From Cryobacterium frigoriphilum (lineage in GTDB: Bacteria > Actinomycetota > Actinomycetes > Actinomycetales > Microbacteriaceae), in NCBI RefSeq assembly GCF_004403305.1, contig NZ_SOHE01000018.1, positions 124,001 to 188,000 of the forward strand: DNA of 64,000 bases. The letters are read 5' to 3'. Of this stretch, positions 30,294 to 38,800 are shown piece by piece. A model generated the notes under the pieces. It was not told the origin of the DNA and ran no database searches. It was given only the letters and a program-made list of their open reading frames with translations. Every line of letters begins with the position of its first letter. The first letter of the stretch is position 1. The translations under genes and the position numbers were made by a program.

Positions 30294-31405
30294 GCGGCGA
30301 CCCGTTCGCTGACGCGGACCTCGGGGACTTCGTTCGGCAGAACCATGATGCTGGACGGATCGATGCTCACGTCCACTGAGCTGCCAACTGCCAGTACTCC
30401 GTGGGCGTTCTGCGGGCAGATCGCGTCGATCACGGGCCCGTTGGTGAGCTTGACCTGGTAGCGGATGCTGGCCCCCTGGAATACGGCGACGGTCACCTCG
30501 CCGGCGAACCGGTTGCGCTCGCCGATGCGCGTCTCCCGGGGACGCACATCAATGTCGTCGGGGCGGATGCAGGCACTTGACTCGGGATACTCGATCGGTT
30601 CATCAACCGCAAGCTCGAGCGGGTGCTCAATGAGCGTGACCCGGTTGGCGGAGTGAGTGGACGTCACGGGGAAGACGTTCGTGACCCCGAGGAAGGAGGC
30701 GATGGCGGCCGAAGCCGGGGTGGAGTAGATCTGCTGCGGGGTACCGAGCTGGGCGATGATCCCGTCGCGCATGATCGCGATGCGATCGGCCAGGGCGAGT
30801 GCCTCCTGCTGGTCGTGCGTCACATAGAGGCTCGTGAGGCCCTGTTCGACCTGGATGCGCCGGAGTTCCACGCGCAGGTCGTCGCGCAACCGGGCGTCGA
30901 GGTTGGACAGCGGTTCGTCGAGCATGAGCACGCTCGGCTTCATGGCCATACTGCGGGCGAGTGCTCCACGCTGCATCTGGCCACCGCTGAGCAGGCTCGC
31001 CCCCCGGTCGGCGAGGTGGCCGAGACCGACGAGTTCGAGGGTCTTGAGGCCGTCGGCGCGGGCCTGGCGGCGGCCGACCTTTTTCATCCGCAGCGGAAAG
31101 ATGACGTTCTCGAGCACGGTCTTATGCGGCCAGACCGCGTAGGACTGGAAGACCATTCCCACATTGCGCTTGTGGGAGGGAACGTTGACGTTCGCGACGG
31201 CATCGAACACGGTGCGCTCGCCAATGCGGATGCTGCCTCCCGTGGGTTCTTCGAGTCCGGCCACGCACCGCATGGTGCTCGTCTTGCCACAGCCGGACTG
31301 CCCGAGCAGAACGATCGACTCGCCGTCACCGATGGTGAGGCTGAGGTCCCGAATCGCCGGGACCCCGTTGTAGGCCAGGCGAAGATCTTCGATGTGTACT
31401 TCCAT
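30290..31405 (-). CDS. ABC transporter ATP-binding protein, FbpC/PotA type
   Basis: The 371-residue protein has Walker A GQSGCGKTS, Q-loop FQSYAVWPHKTV, signature LLSGGQMQRGALARSM, Walker B VLMLDEPLSNLDARLR and a switch histidine in YVTHDQQEA. A C-terminal TOBE-type domain follows (RPDDIDVRPRETRIGE to the end). I chose ATG 31405, preceded by AAAGGGG at six bases, over the TTG two codons earlier. It energises the adjoining permease. Confidence 0.93.
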   Translation of the reverse strand: MEVHIEDLRLAYNGVPAIRDLSLTIGDGESIVLLGQSGCGKTSTMRCVAGLEEPTGGSIRIGERTVFDAVANVNVPSHKRNVGMVFQSYAVWPHKTVLENVIFPLRMKKVGRRQARADGLKTLELVGLGHLADRGASLLSGGQMQRGALARSMAMKPSVLMLDEPLSNLDARLRDDLRVELRRIQVEQGLTSLYVTHDQQEALALADRIAIMRDGIIAQLGTPQQIYSTPASAAIASFLGVTNVFPVTSTHSANRVTLIEHPLELAVDEPIEYPESSACIRPDDIDVRPRETRIGERNRFAGEVTVAVFQGASIRYQVKLTNGPVIDAICPQNAHGVLAVGSSVDVSIDPSSIMVLPNEVPEVRVSERVAA

Positions 31406-31414
31406 GTGCAACCC

Positions 31415-31436
31415 CTTTGTTACGTGAACTTTGTTA
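31415..31436. promoter_or_regulatory. Direct repeat in the prpF-ABC gap
   Basis: ctttgtta occurs at 31415-31422 and 31429-31436, 14 bp apart, in an AT-rich 122-bp gap between prpF and the ATPase gene. It may mark an internal promoter with a regulator site; speculative. Confidence 0.35.
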
Positions 31437-31527
31437 TTGGAACTGTGACGTGAATGACTAAAGACTCAGGTGATATAGGCCAGATCAGCGGCGCTCTGAC
31501 CAGTCTGGGCGACTCGGAGCGGCCTCG

Positions 31528-32658
31528 TCACCAGACTTCTGGCAGTAGCAGTTCGGCGTTGGCCAGGCGACGCGCGCTGCGCACGGCTCCCACGACGGGG
31601 ATGCCATCGACATCCTCGTAGAACGTCTCGACGAGCCCGGCCGGGGTGCGCATGGTGAGTTGGGCGTCAGGCCGTGACTGCGAGGCCCGCCCGGTCGAAC
31701 CGCCACCGGCACGGGCACCGACGAGTTCGCGGCTGAGTTCCCGCACGATGGTGCCTGCTTCGTGAGCGGCCATGGTGAGGGCGACGCTGCCGGTGATTGC
31801 GAGCGCTGGATGCAGCCGTCCCATGGACAGCATGCTGACGGCGAAGTCGGCATCGTCTCCGGCCTGCGTGCGGGCGACCAGGGCGACCTTCGGAATGGCT
31901 CGCGCCGCGGCATCCGTCGTGGCGGCGAGGCCCATGCGCACGGCGGCCTCCCGGCGCAACCGCTCGAGCCCGGCCAGCAGAACGGAGTCGGAGTCGATGG
32001 CCGCCGGATTGTTGAGCCCGTCGAGCCCTATCGTGGCGGCGTCAATGATCACGACCGGGGCACCGGCATCGATCAGGGTGACGCGCACCGGGCTGCCGTC
32101 GAAGGTCAGCTCGTCGACGGGATGGCCGGTGGGGAACAGCCGCCCGGTGGTCTTGCCGGCCGGGTTGAGGAAGCCGAGTCCGACCGGCATGCTCGGAAAG
32201 GGCACCCCTGGAATCATCTGCGAGCCGGTGCGCTCGATCGCGCCATTGGGCGTCGGCACCCGCTGCAGGATCAGCTGATTGGTATTGGTGTTCAGGGTGC
32301 GCACCGCGGTGGTGCCGTTCTGGGCGCTCACCCAGCCACGTTCGATCGCGTAGGGTCCGACCACTGCGGAACAGTTGCCGCAATTACTGCCCCAGTCAAC
32401 CGTATTCTCGGCGATGCCCACCTGAGCGAAGGTGTAATCGACGTCGACGTCGGGGTTTGCCGAGACGGCGAGAATGACGGCCTTGCTCGTCGTGGACGTG
32501 CCACCGCCGATACCGTCCACCTGCCGTTCGTCGGGACTGCCGAAGAGACGAAGCAGAACCTCGTCGAGGGACTTGCCCGCGACCTGCAGGTCTGCCCGTT
32601 CGAAGACCCAGCATTTGCTGGTTCCCCCGCGCATCCAGGTTGCCGGAATGCTTGCCAT
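31528..32658 (-). CDS. prpF: PrpF-family isomerase (2-methylaconitate or 4-oxalomesaconate type)
   Basis: The 376-residue protein starts MASIPATWMRGGTSKCWVF, the family signature. It has DGIGGGTSTTSKAVIL and the catalytic-loop GSNCGNCSAVVGPYA. PrpF proteins move a double bond or proton in unsaturated tri- and dicarboxylates. There is no prpC/acnD nearby, so the methylcitrate role is uncertain; 4-oxalomesaconate tautomerase or tricarballylate-type metabolism is possible. AAGGA lies five bases before the ATG. It heads the operon with the ABC importer, which suggests the importer's ligand is a related carboxylate. Confidence 0.85.
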   Translation of the reverse strand: MASIPATWMRGGTSKCWVFERADLQVAGKSLDEVLLRLFGSPDERQVDGIGGGTSTTSKAVILAVSANPDVDVDYTFAQVGIAENTVDWGSNCGNCSAVVGPYAIERGWVSAQNGTTAVRTLNTNTNQLILQRVPTPNGAIERTGSQMIPGVPFPSMPVGLGFLNPAGKTTGRLFPTGHPVDELTFDGSPVRVTLIDAGAPVVIIDAATIGLDGLNNPAAIDSDSVLLAGLERLRREAAVRMGLAATTDAAARAIPKVALVARTQAGDDADFAVSMLSMGRLHPALAITGSVALTMAAHEAGTIVRELSRELVGARAGGGSTGRASQSRPDAQLTMRTPAGLVETFYEDVDGIPVVGAVRSARRLANAELLLPEVW

Positions 32659-32893
32659 GATCGTCCTTACGCCATTGTGAGTCGGTGCCGTGGTCCGGCT
32701 TATGCGGGCCATTCGTTTCCCCGAGCCTGCGGGGTTTCAGACTGAAAGACAAACGCACATTTCTGCATAGTCGTGCAGTTCTACTTCATGCACTCGAGAA
32801 CAAAATGCTGTCTTCCGGGCGATTCCGGCGAAGGACTCCGGAATCAGCGCGATAAAGGGGACTGCAATGATGCTGTACCTTTGTTCAATACCC

Positions 32894-32908
32894 TGAAGTA
32901 TCACTTCA
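32894..32908. promoter_or_regulatory. Perfect palindrome upstream of lysR, candidate operator
   Basis: tgaagtatcacttca has six-base arms around atc and the T-N11-A form of LysR boxes. It ends 12 bp before the LysR start. A further half-site acttca lies near 32781 on the prpF side. Likely autoregulatory site; inferred. Confidence 0.6.
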
Positions 32909-32920
32909 TACCGGAGACGC

Positions 32921-33835
32921 ATGCTGGACATCAAAAGACTCGCGCTGCTGCTCGATGTCGTCGAACTTGGATCCATCACGGCCGCGGCAGACAAATTGGG
33001 CTACTCCCCCTCGGGGGTCTCGCAGCAGCTGCGACGCCTCGAGCAGGAAATCGGCCAGCCCCTTCTGCAGCGGCAGACCCGCGGAATGATCCCCACCGAG
33101 GCCGGCCACGTGCTGGCGGCCCATGCCCGCAAGATCCTGCGCCAGATGAACGCGGCCGAGGCCGATCTCGCCGAGATCGCCGGACTCGGGCGCGGCAACC
33201 TCGCTCTGGGCACATTTCCCACCCTCGGGGGGTCATTTCTGCCCATTGTCATCAACACCTTCCGCAAGCAGTACCCCGCCATCGACCTCGACGTGCGCAG
33301 CAGCCGCTTCGAGCACCTCATCGAGATGCTCGAAAGCGGGCAGGTCGGACTGTCGCTGCTCTGGGACTACGAGTGGAACCGCATCGACCCCGAGCGATTT
33401 TCCCTGACCCAGGTCTTTGACGACGCGACGGCGCTGATCGTGGCGAAGGAGCATCCGCTGGCCCGACGCAAGCACATCAAAATGGCCGAACTCGCGTCCC
33501 AGGAATGGATCGTTCGCGGCGACAACCACCCCGTGGTCGAGGTGCTGCAACGCAGTTGCCAGGCCGCTGGCTTCACTCCCCGGATCGCCTTCCGCGCGAA
33601 CGACTACCAGGAAGCACAGGCGATGGTGAGCGCGGGACTCGGCGTCGCATTGGCGCCGCGCACGGCGGTGGTCAACAAGCATCCCGGGGTAACGATCGTA
33701 TCGCTGGGCACGACCGCGCCGTCGCGGCGAATTCTGCTCGCACACCGGCACGACCGGGTGCGCGCGGCCGCCGAGGTCGCCTTCCAGGCGACCCTGCTCG
33801 AGGTCGCCAAGCTGCACGCCGCCGATTTCCGCTAG
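32921..33835 (+). CDS. LysR family regulator of the prpF-ABC operon
   Basis: The 304-residue protein has the winged helix MLDIKRLALLLDVVELGSITAAADKLGYSPSGVSQQLRRLEQEIGQPLLQR and a LysR effector domain (GTFPTLGGSFLPIVI to the end). GGAG stands before the ATG. It is divergent from prpF, the usual arrangement for a LysR protein that senses the imported compound and activates the operon. Confidence 0.88.
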   Translation: MLDIKRLALLLDVVELGSITAAADKLGYSPSGVSQQLRRLEQEIGQPLLQRQTRGMIPTEAGHVLAAHARKILRQMNAAEADLAEIAGLGRGNLALGTFPTLGGSFLPIVINTFRKQYPAIDLDVRSSRFEHLIEMLESGQVGLSLLWDYEWNRIDPERFSLTQVFDDATALIVAKEHPLARRKHIKMAELASQEWIVRGDNHPVVEVLQRSCQAAGFTPRIAFRANDYQEAQAMVSAGLGVALAPRTAVVNKHPGVTIVSLGTTAPSRRILLAHRHDRVRAAAEVAFQATLLEVAKLHAADFR

Positions 33836-33984
33836 TCCGCGAACGGCCCGGGGAATGATTCATGCCCGTGCGCTAAGATTACAGACGGGCTTGCAGCCTT
33901 TAAGTACTACGGATGCGGTTCTTGCGCATCTTCTCTTCGCCTGGCGTGGCCGGCAGACACAGGCTCACGGGCGAAAGGACCAGC

Positions 33985-34629
33985 ATGGACTTCGTCGAAT
34001 TCCTGATCAACCGCGGGGACGACATGCTCGAACTCGGCCTCGAACACGCGGCCGTCGTCGGGGCCTCGGTCTTGCTCGCCACGATAATCGGCGTTGGACT
34101 CGGTGTCGCAAGCTACCGGCAGCCGCGCTCCCGTGAGGCGATTCTCGCCGTGACCGGGGCATTCCTCACCATCCCTTCGTTCGCACTGTTCATCCTGCTG
34201 ATCGGGCCGCTCGGCCTCGGTTTTCTGCCGGTCGTCGTCGCCCTCACCCTCTATGGGCTGCTGCCGATCGTGCGCAACACCATCACCGGCCTGCGCGAGG
34301 TCGACCCGGCCATCGTCGAGGCGGCCCTCGGCATGGGCATGAGCCGGGGCCAGGTTCTGCGCCAGATCGAGCTGCCCCTCGCCTGGCCGGTCATCATCAC
34401 GGGCGTGCGCGTCACGACGCTCGTGCTGCTCGGTATCGCCGCGATCGGATCGATTGTGCTCGGACCGGGCTACGGCGACCTCATCTTCACCGGCCTCGCC
34501 CGGGTCGGCACCCCGGTCGCCGTGAACCTCGTGCTCGCCGGCACCCTCGGCGTGGTCGTTCTCGCCGTGCTCTTCGACGTGCTCTTCTACGTCATCCGCA
34601 AGCTCACCACGTCCGAAGGAATCCGATGA
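33985..34629 (+). CDS. opuCB: Glycine betaine/carnitine/choline ABC permease (OpuCB-like)
   Basis: The 214-residue protein has about six membrane helices and the EAA loop VEAALGMGMSRGQVLRQIELPLAWPVI, characteristic of OpuBB/OpuCB permeases. AAAGGA lies six bases before the ATG. Its stop overlaps the ATPase start (ATGA). First gene of a four-gene osmoprotectant importer. Confidence 0.93.
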   Translation: MDFVEFLINRGDDMLELGLEHAAVVGASVLLATIIGVGLGVASYRQPRSREAILAVTGAFLTIPSFALFILLIGPLGLGFLPVVVALTLYGLLPIVRNTITGLREVDPAIVEAALGMGMSRGQVLRQIELPLAWPVIITGVRVTTLVLLGIAAIGSIVLGPGYGDLIFTGLARVGTPVAVNLVLAGTLGVVVLAVLFDVLFYVIRKLTTSEGIR

Positions 34630-35855
34630 CCCCGAGCAACAGCAGCCCCGCCGGCACCCCCGGCACCGGCAAGGTCATGATCCGCCTCGAGAACCTCTCC
34701 AAACGCTTCCCCGGCCAGAAGACGGATGCCGTCTCCAACCTCTCGCTCGACATCTACGAGGGTGAAATCGTCGTACTGGTCGGGCCGAGCGGATGCGGCA
34801 AAACCACCACGATGAAGATGATCAACCGCATCGTGGAGCCCACCTCGGGCCGCATCATCCTCGACGGGGACGACGTCACGACCACCGACCCCGACGCCCT
34901 GCGCCGCCGCATCGGCTACGTCATTCAACAGGTCGGGCTGTTTCCGCACCAGACCATCGGTGAAAACGTCGCGACGGTACCGAAACTCCTCGGCTGGGAC
35001 AAGGCCCGCGTGGCCGCTCGCGTCGACGAGCTGCTCACCATGGTCAACATGGCGCCCGAGACCTTCCGCGACCGCTACCCGAAGCAACTCTCCGGCGGCC
35101 AGCGCCAGCGGGTCGGCGTGGCACGCGCGCTCGGAGCCAACCCCGACGTCATGCTGATGGACGAACCCTTCGGCGCGATCGACCCGATCACCCGCGACCG
35201 CCTGCAGAACGAATTTCTACGCCTGCAGCGCGAGGTGCGCAAGACCATCGTCTTCGTCACCCACGACATCGACGAGGCCCTGAAGATGGGCGACCGAATC
35301 GCGATTCTGCAGGGGCCGTCGCAGATCGCCCAGTACGACACTCCTGAGCAGATTCTCACCGCACCGGCGAGTGATTTCGTGTCGGACTTCATCGGACGCG
35401 GCGCCTCGCTCAAGCGCCTCGACCTCAGCCACGTCTCGGACATCACCCTCACGCAGTGGCCCACCGTGCGGGTAGGCGCCGACAATGCCGAGCTGCTCGA
35501 CGTGCTGCGCCGCTCTGACAAGGGCGCGGTGCTCGTGCTCGATGACGCCGGGCGCCCCCGCCGCTGGGTCGCTCCCGACGACCTCGACCGCCACCCCGGC
35601 AGCCCCCTCGATCAGATCGGGCTCGTGCCCGAGGCCGTCGTGGAACCGCACGCAACCCTCAGCGACGCGCTCAACGAGCTGATCACCGCACGGTTCAGCG
35701 TCAGCATCGTCGTCGATGCCCACGGGGTCTACCAGGGCGTGGTCGATATCGATCAGATCACCGACGCCATCCGCTCGATGCGCGCCGCGGCCGTCGCCCG
35801 GGCGCGTGCCCGCTTCACGGAAGACCCGGCCGGCACCCCGGTGATCGGCTCGTGA
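34626..35855 (+). CDS. opuCA: Glycine betaine ABC ATPase with C-terminal CBS region (OpuCA-like)
   Basis: The 409-residue protein has Walker A GPSGCGKTT, signature LSGGQRQRVGVARAL, Walker B VMLMDEPFGAIDPITR and H-loop FVTHDIDEALKMGD. From about residue 265 onward a CBS-pair-like region follows (TVRVGADNAELLDVLRRSDKGAVLVLDD; LSDALNELITARFSVSIVVDAHG), which in OpuA/OpuC senses ionic strength or nucleotides. Start and stop both overlap the neighbours. Confidence 0.94.
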   Translation: MTPSNSSPAGTPGTGKVMIRLENLSKRFPGQKTDAVSNLSLDIYEGEIVVLVGPSGCGKTTTMKMINRIVEPTSGRIILDGDDVTTTDPDALRRRIGYVIQQVGLFPHQTIGENVATVPKLLGWDKARVAARVDELLTMVNMAPETFRDRYPKQLSGGQRQRVGVARALGANPDVMLMDEPFGAIDPITRDRLQNEFLRLQREVRKTIVFVTHDIDEALKMGDRIAILQGPSQIAQYDTPEQILTAPASDFVSDFIGRGASLKRLDLSHVSDITLTQWPTVRVGADNAELLDVLRRSDKGAVLVLDDAGRPRRWVAPDDLDRHPGSPLDQIGLVPEAVVEPHATLSDALNELITARFSVSIVVDAHGVYQGVVDIDQITDAIRSMRAAAVARARARFTEDPAGTPVIGS

Positions 35856-36634
35856 GCACCCTCGTTCTGACTCCGGAACGGCTCGCGCCCGAGCCGTTGC
35901 ACGCGCCGCGCCGCTCGCTCGCCGGCTACCTCGCGATGCCCGCGATTCTTGCCCTCGTCTGCCTCGGCTTATACCTCTACGTGACCGCGCAGCAGCTCGA
36001 TTCGATCGAGTCCCGGGCTCTCACCGCAACCGCGCTCGGCACCGCCGTGTGGCAGCACCTGCAGCTGACGGCCGTCTCGACGGTCATCACGTTGGCCATC
36101 GCCGTGCCGCTCGGCGTGCTGCTGACCCGGCCGTTCGCCCGCCGCCTGCGCCCCTATCTGCTGACCCTGCTCACCCTCGCGCAGGCGGTTCCGACGATCG
36201 CGGTGCTCGTGCTGCTCGCCGTCGCGTTTCTGTTTCTCGGGTTTCAGGCCGCCGTTGTCGGCCTCGTGCTGTACGCGATCATCCCCGTGCTGCTCAACAC
36301 GATGGTCGGCCTCGAGCAGGTCGACGAGTCCGTGCTCGAGGCGGGCCGGGGAATGGGCATGTCCGCCTTCGGCGTGCTGCGCCACCTCGAACTGCCGCTG
36401 TCCGTGCCGATCATCCTCGCCGGGGTGCGCACGGCCCTCGTCATCAACGTCGGCACCGCGACCCTCACGACTTACATCAACGCCGGCGGGCTCGGCGACG
36501 TCATCGTCGCCGGTCTCAGCACCAATCGGGTGCTCGTGCAGGTCGTCGGCGCCGTGCTCACCGCGGTACTGGCCCTGCTGATCGATTACCTGGCCGGCCT
36601 GGCCGAAGATTTCCTGCGCCCCACCGGACTGTAA
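35852..36634 (+). CDS. opuCD: Glycine betaine ABC permease (OpuCD-like)
   Basis: The 260-residue protein has six or seven membrane helices and the EAA loop LEAGRGMGMSAFGVLRHLELPLSVPIILAGVRTA. GTG start overlaps the opuCA stop (GTGA). It is longer at the N terminus than OpuCB. The last codons are the template of the 17-bp repeat that follows. Confidence 0.93.
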   Translation: MSTLVLTPERLAPEPLHAPRRSLAGYLAMPAILALVCLGLYLYVTAQQLDSIESRALTATALGTAVWQHLQLTAVSTVITLAIAVPLGVLLTRPFARRLRPYLLTLLTLAQAVPTIAVLVLLAVAFLFLGFQAAVVGLVLYAIIPVLLNTMVGLEQVDESVLEAGRGMGMSAFGVLRHLELPLSVPIILAGVRTALVINVGTATLTTYINAGGLGDVIVAGLSTNRVLVQVVGAVLTAVLALLIDYLAGLAEDFLRPTGL

Positions 36635-36686
36635 CGCCCCACAGCCTGTCATGCCCCACAGCCTGTCATGCCCCACCGCCTGTAAC
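36618..36686 (+). repeat. 17-bp tandem repeat on the opuCD stop codon
   Basis: The opuCD 3' end (36618-36635, gccccaccggactgtaac) is followed by three 17-bp copies at 36636, 36653 and 36670 of gccccacagcctgtcat type. They fill most of the opuCD-opuCC gap and may affect distance to the opuCC ribosome site. Confidence 0.9.
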
Positions 36687-36710
36687 GCCCCACCCTACGA
36701 AAGAAGAAAC

Positions 36711-37637
36711 ATGAAGACCAAGGCCACCCTTCTCACGGCATTCGGTGCCGGCATGGCCGTTCTGCTCAGCGGATGCGGCGTCGCCGACACCGACACGGCG
36801 ACCGGAACCGGCGAACTCGCCGGTGTCGAGCTCGCGGTGGGTTCCAAGGAGTTCACCGAATCCATTCTGCTGGGGCAGATCGCATCCGTCGCCCTCGAAA
36901 ATGCCGGAGCGAGCATCGACGACCGCACCGGCATCTCGGGCAGCGCCACCGTGCGTGAGGCCCTCGTCAGCGACGAGATCGACCTGTACTGGGATTACAC
37001 CGGCACCGGCTGGGTGAACATTCTCGGCAACAGCACCGAAGACGTTCCGGATGACCTCTACGCCGCCGTCGCCGAGGCCGACGCCGCCAACGGTGTGGCC
37101 TGGCTCGAGCCGGCCCCCTTCGAGAACACCTACCGGATCGCCGTTCCCACGGCCTTCGCCGAGGACAACGACCTCGTCACGATGAGCGACGCCGCCGCCT
37201 ACATCGAGGCCAACCCGGCCGAGTCGGCCGTCTGCGCCGCCGCCGAGTTCATCAACCGCGACGACGGACTCCCCGGCCTGCAGGGCGCCTACGGCTTCGA
37301 GTTCTCCGAGGTCGTGCAGCTCGACCTCAACCTGATCTACACGCAGGTCGGCGAATCCTGCAACTTCGGCGAGGTCTTCTCGACGGATGCCCGCATCGTC
37401 TCCAACGACCTGGCCGTGCTGAGCGACGACCTGGGCTTCTTCGTGCAGTACCAGGGCGCGCTCACGCTGCGTCAGGAGACCCTCGACGAGAACCCGGCGA
37501 TCGAGTCGATCATGGCGCCGATCAGCGCCGCGCTCACGAGCGAGGTCATCACCGAGCTCAACGGCCAGGTCGACAATGACGGCGAAGAGCCGCGCGACGT
37601 CGCCACCGAGTGGCTCACCGCCGAGGGCCTGATCTAG
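36711..37637 (+). CDS. opuCC: Glycine betaine-type substrate-binding lipoprotein (OpuCC-like)
   Basis: The 308-residue protein has a lipoprotein signal (MKTKATLLTAFGAGMAVLLSGC). An OpuAC-type domain follows: LAVGSKEFTESILLGQIASVALENAG, then IDLYWDYTGTGWVNILG, whose aromatic residues fit the quaternary-amine cage, and DLAVLSDDLGFFVQYQGALTLR. GAAAGAAG precedes the ATG. It completes the opuCB-CA-CD-CC osmoprotectant importer. Confidence 0.93.
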   Translation: MKTKATLLTAFGAGMAVLLSGCGVADTDTATGTGELAGVELAVGSKEFTESILLGQIASVALENAGASIDDRTGISGSATVREALVSDEIDLYWDYTGTGWVNILGNSTEDVPDDLYAAVAEADAANGVAWLEPAPFENTYRIAVPTAFAEDNDLVTMSDAAAYIEANPAESAVCAAAEFINRDDGLPGLQGAYGFEFSEVVQLDLNLIYTQVGESCNFGEVFSTDARIVSNDLAVLSDDLGFFVQYQGALTLRQETLDENPAIESIMAPISAALTSEVITELNGQVDNDGEEPRDVATEWLTAEGLI

Positions 37638-37690
37638 CCCCGCCGGCTTCGCCACCCCCGCTCTCCCACCCCGGGCTGCGTCACGCCCGT

Positions 37691-37771
37691 GGCTAATTCA
37701 GGAAGAACGGGCATCCGCTTGTCGAAATCCGGCCGATTCCCGCGATGTCGACGACTTTTCCTGAATTAGCC
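37691..37771. terminator. Inverted repeat overlapping deoR stop (family B)
   Basis: ggctaattcaggaa (37691-37704) pairs with ttcctgaattagcc (37758-37771) around a 53-nt loop. It lies between convergent opuCC and deoR, and the deoR stop is inside the right arm. The arm core aattcagga recurs in 47742-47838. Confidence 0.72.
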
Positions 37772-38629
37772 CCCGGTCGGGGCGGACACGTAGTGAATCT
37801 GCAGGGTGGGCACGCGTGCCGCGAGGGCGTCGAGGCTCGCCCGGTGCTCCGGCGCGAGTTCGGCGTTGACGACCACATCGTCGAAGTCGGCCAGGTCGGC
37901 CACGTGGTACAGCCCCTTGCCCTCGAACTTGGTGTCATCGAGTAGCAGCACCGTGCGGTCGGCCCGCGCCAGCAGGGCCCGTTTCGTTTCGGCAGCCGCG
38001 GCATCCGGGTGAAACAGGGCGTCGTTCTTGAGGGCGGTCGTCGACACGAAGACCACGTCGGCCGACACCCTGCTGAGCTGTTCGACCACGACGGCACCGA
38101 GGAACGAGTCCGTCTCGAGCACGTATTGGCCGCCGAGGCCCACGAGGGTGATCTGCGGATGCGTCAGGGTCAGTTCTCGCATCAGCCCGAGCGCGTGGGT
38201 GACCACCGCGCTCGGTGCCCGCTCGCCGAGGTGGGCAAGCATCGCGGCAACCGTCGTCGAGTCGTCGAAGGCCACGACGTCGCCGGGCCGGATCAGCAGT
38301 GCTGCCTCGGCGGCGAGGGCGTTCTTGAGGGCGACGCGGGTCACGCGGCGCAGGCGTACATCCTGTTCGGCAAACGGATGCGGCTTCGCTCGCGCCCCAC
38401 CGCGCACCCGTTCGATGAGACCCTCGCGAGCGAGGTAGTCGAGGTCACGGTGAATGGTCATCGCGCTGACTCGGAACATGTCGACGAGTTCTTCGAGGCG
38501 CACCGGGCCGTGCGCCTCGATGTGGCGCACCAGTTCGCTGCGGCGCACGGGGGCGGTGAGTCCGTCACGGGAGTCAGCGGACGCGGGTGTATCGGGGGTG
38601 TCGTCGTCATTGACGTGGGCAAGCTTCAT
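37766..38629 (-). CDS. DeoR/GlpR family regulator of polyol use
   Basis: The 287-residue protein has a DeoR helix-turn-helix (VRRSELVRHIEAHGPVRLEELVDMFRVSAMTIHRDLDYLAREGLIERVRGGA) and a sugar-phosphate-binding DeoRC domain (VVAFDDSTTVAAMLAHL; VFVSTTALKNDALFHPD; VLLLDDTKF). I chose ATG 38629; an upstream ATG at 38707 would add 26 unconserved residues. It is divergent from the polyol transporter and dehydrogenase, which it probably represses until a phosphorylated polyol or sugar appears. Confidence 0.88.
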   Translation of the reverse strand: MKLAHVNDDDTPDTPASADSRDGLTAPVRRSELVRHIEAHGPVRLEELVDMFRVSAMTIHRDLDYLAREGLIERVRGGARAKPHPFAEQDVRLRRVTRVALKNALAAEAALLIRPGDVVAFDDSTTVAAMLAHLGERAPSAVVTHALGLMRELTLTHPQITLVGLGGQYVLETDSFLGAVVVEQLSRVSADVVFVSTTALKNDALFHPDAAAAETKRALLARADRTVLLLDDTKFEGKGLYHVADLADFDDVVVNAELAPEHRASLDALAARVPTLQIHYVSAPTGG

Positions 38630-38637
38630 AAGCGTAA

Positions 38638-38706
38638 TGATAGATGGCTGCACCGGTCTTGTTAAATCGGATGCGACATCCGCGGCCATGACGCCATTAT
38701 CTATCA
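38638..38706. promoter_or_regulatory. Split inverted repeat in deoR-MFS gap, candidate operator pair
   Basis: tgatagat (38638-38645) and atctatca (38699-38706) are perfect complements 53 bp apart, just upstream of deoR and between the divergent starts. Possible paired DeoR sites; inferred. Confidence 0.5.
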
Positions 38707-38800
38707 AGGTGCGTGTTAAATATGAAAGATCGTGTGTTAGTTTGGGTTCGCTCGATCACTGGTACATCGTGATCACTGGACCATCGTAAGGACGCGAAGA

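Noticed and set aside
32737-32994. 85-codon minus-strand frame across the lysR start
   Set aside because: Ser/Met-rich shadow covering a promoter region and the start of a clear LysR gene.
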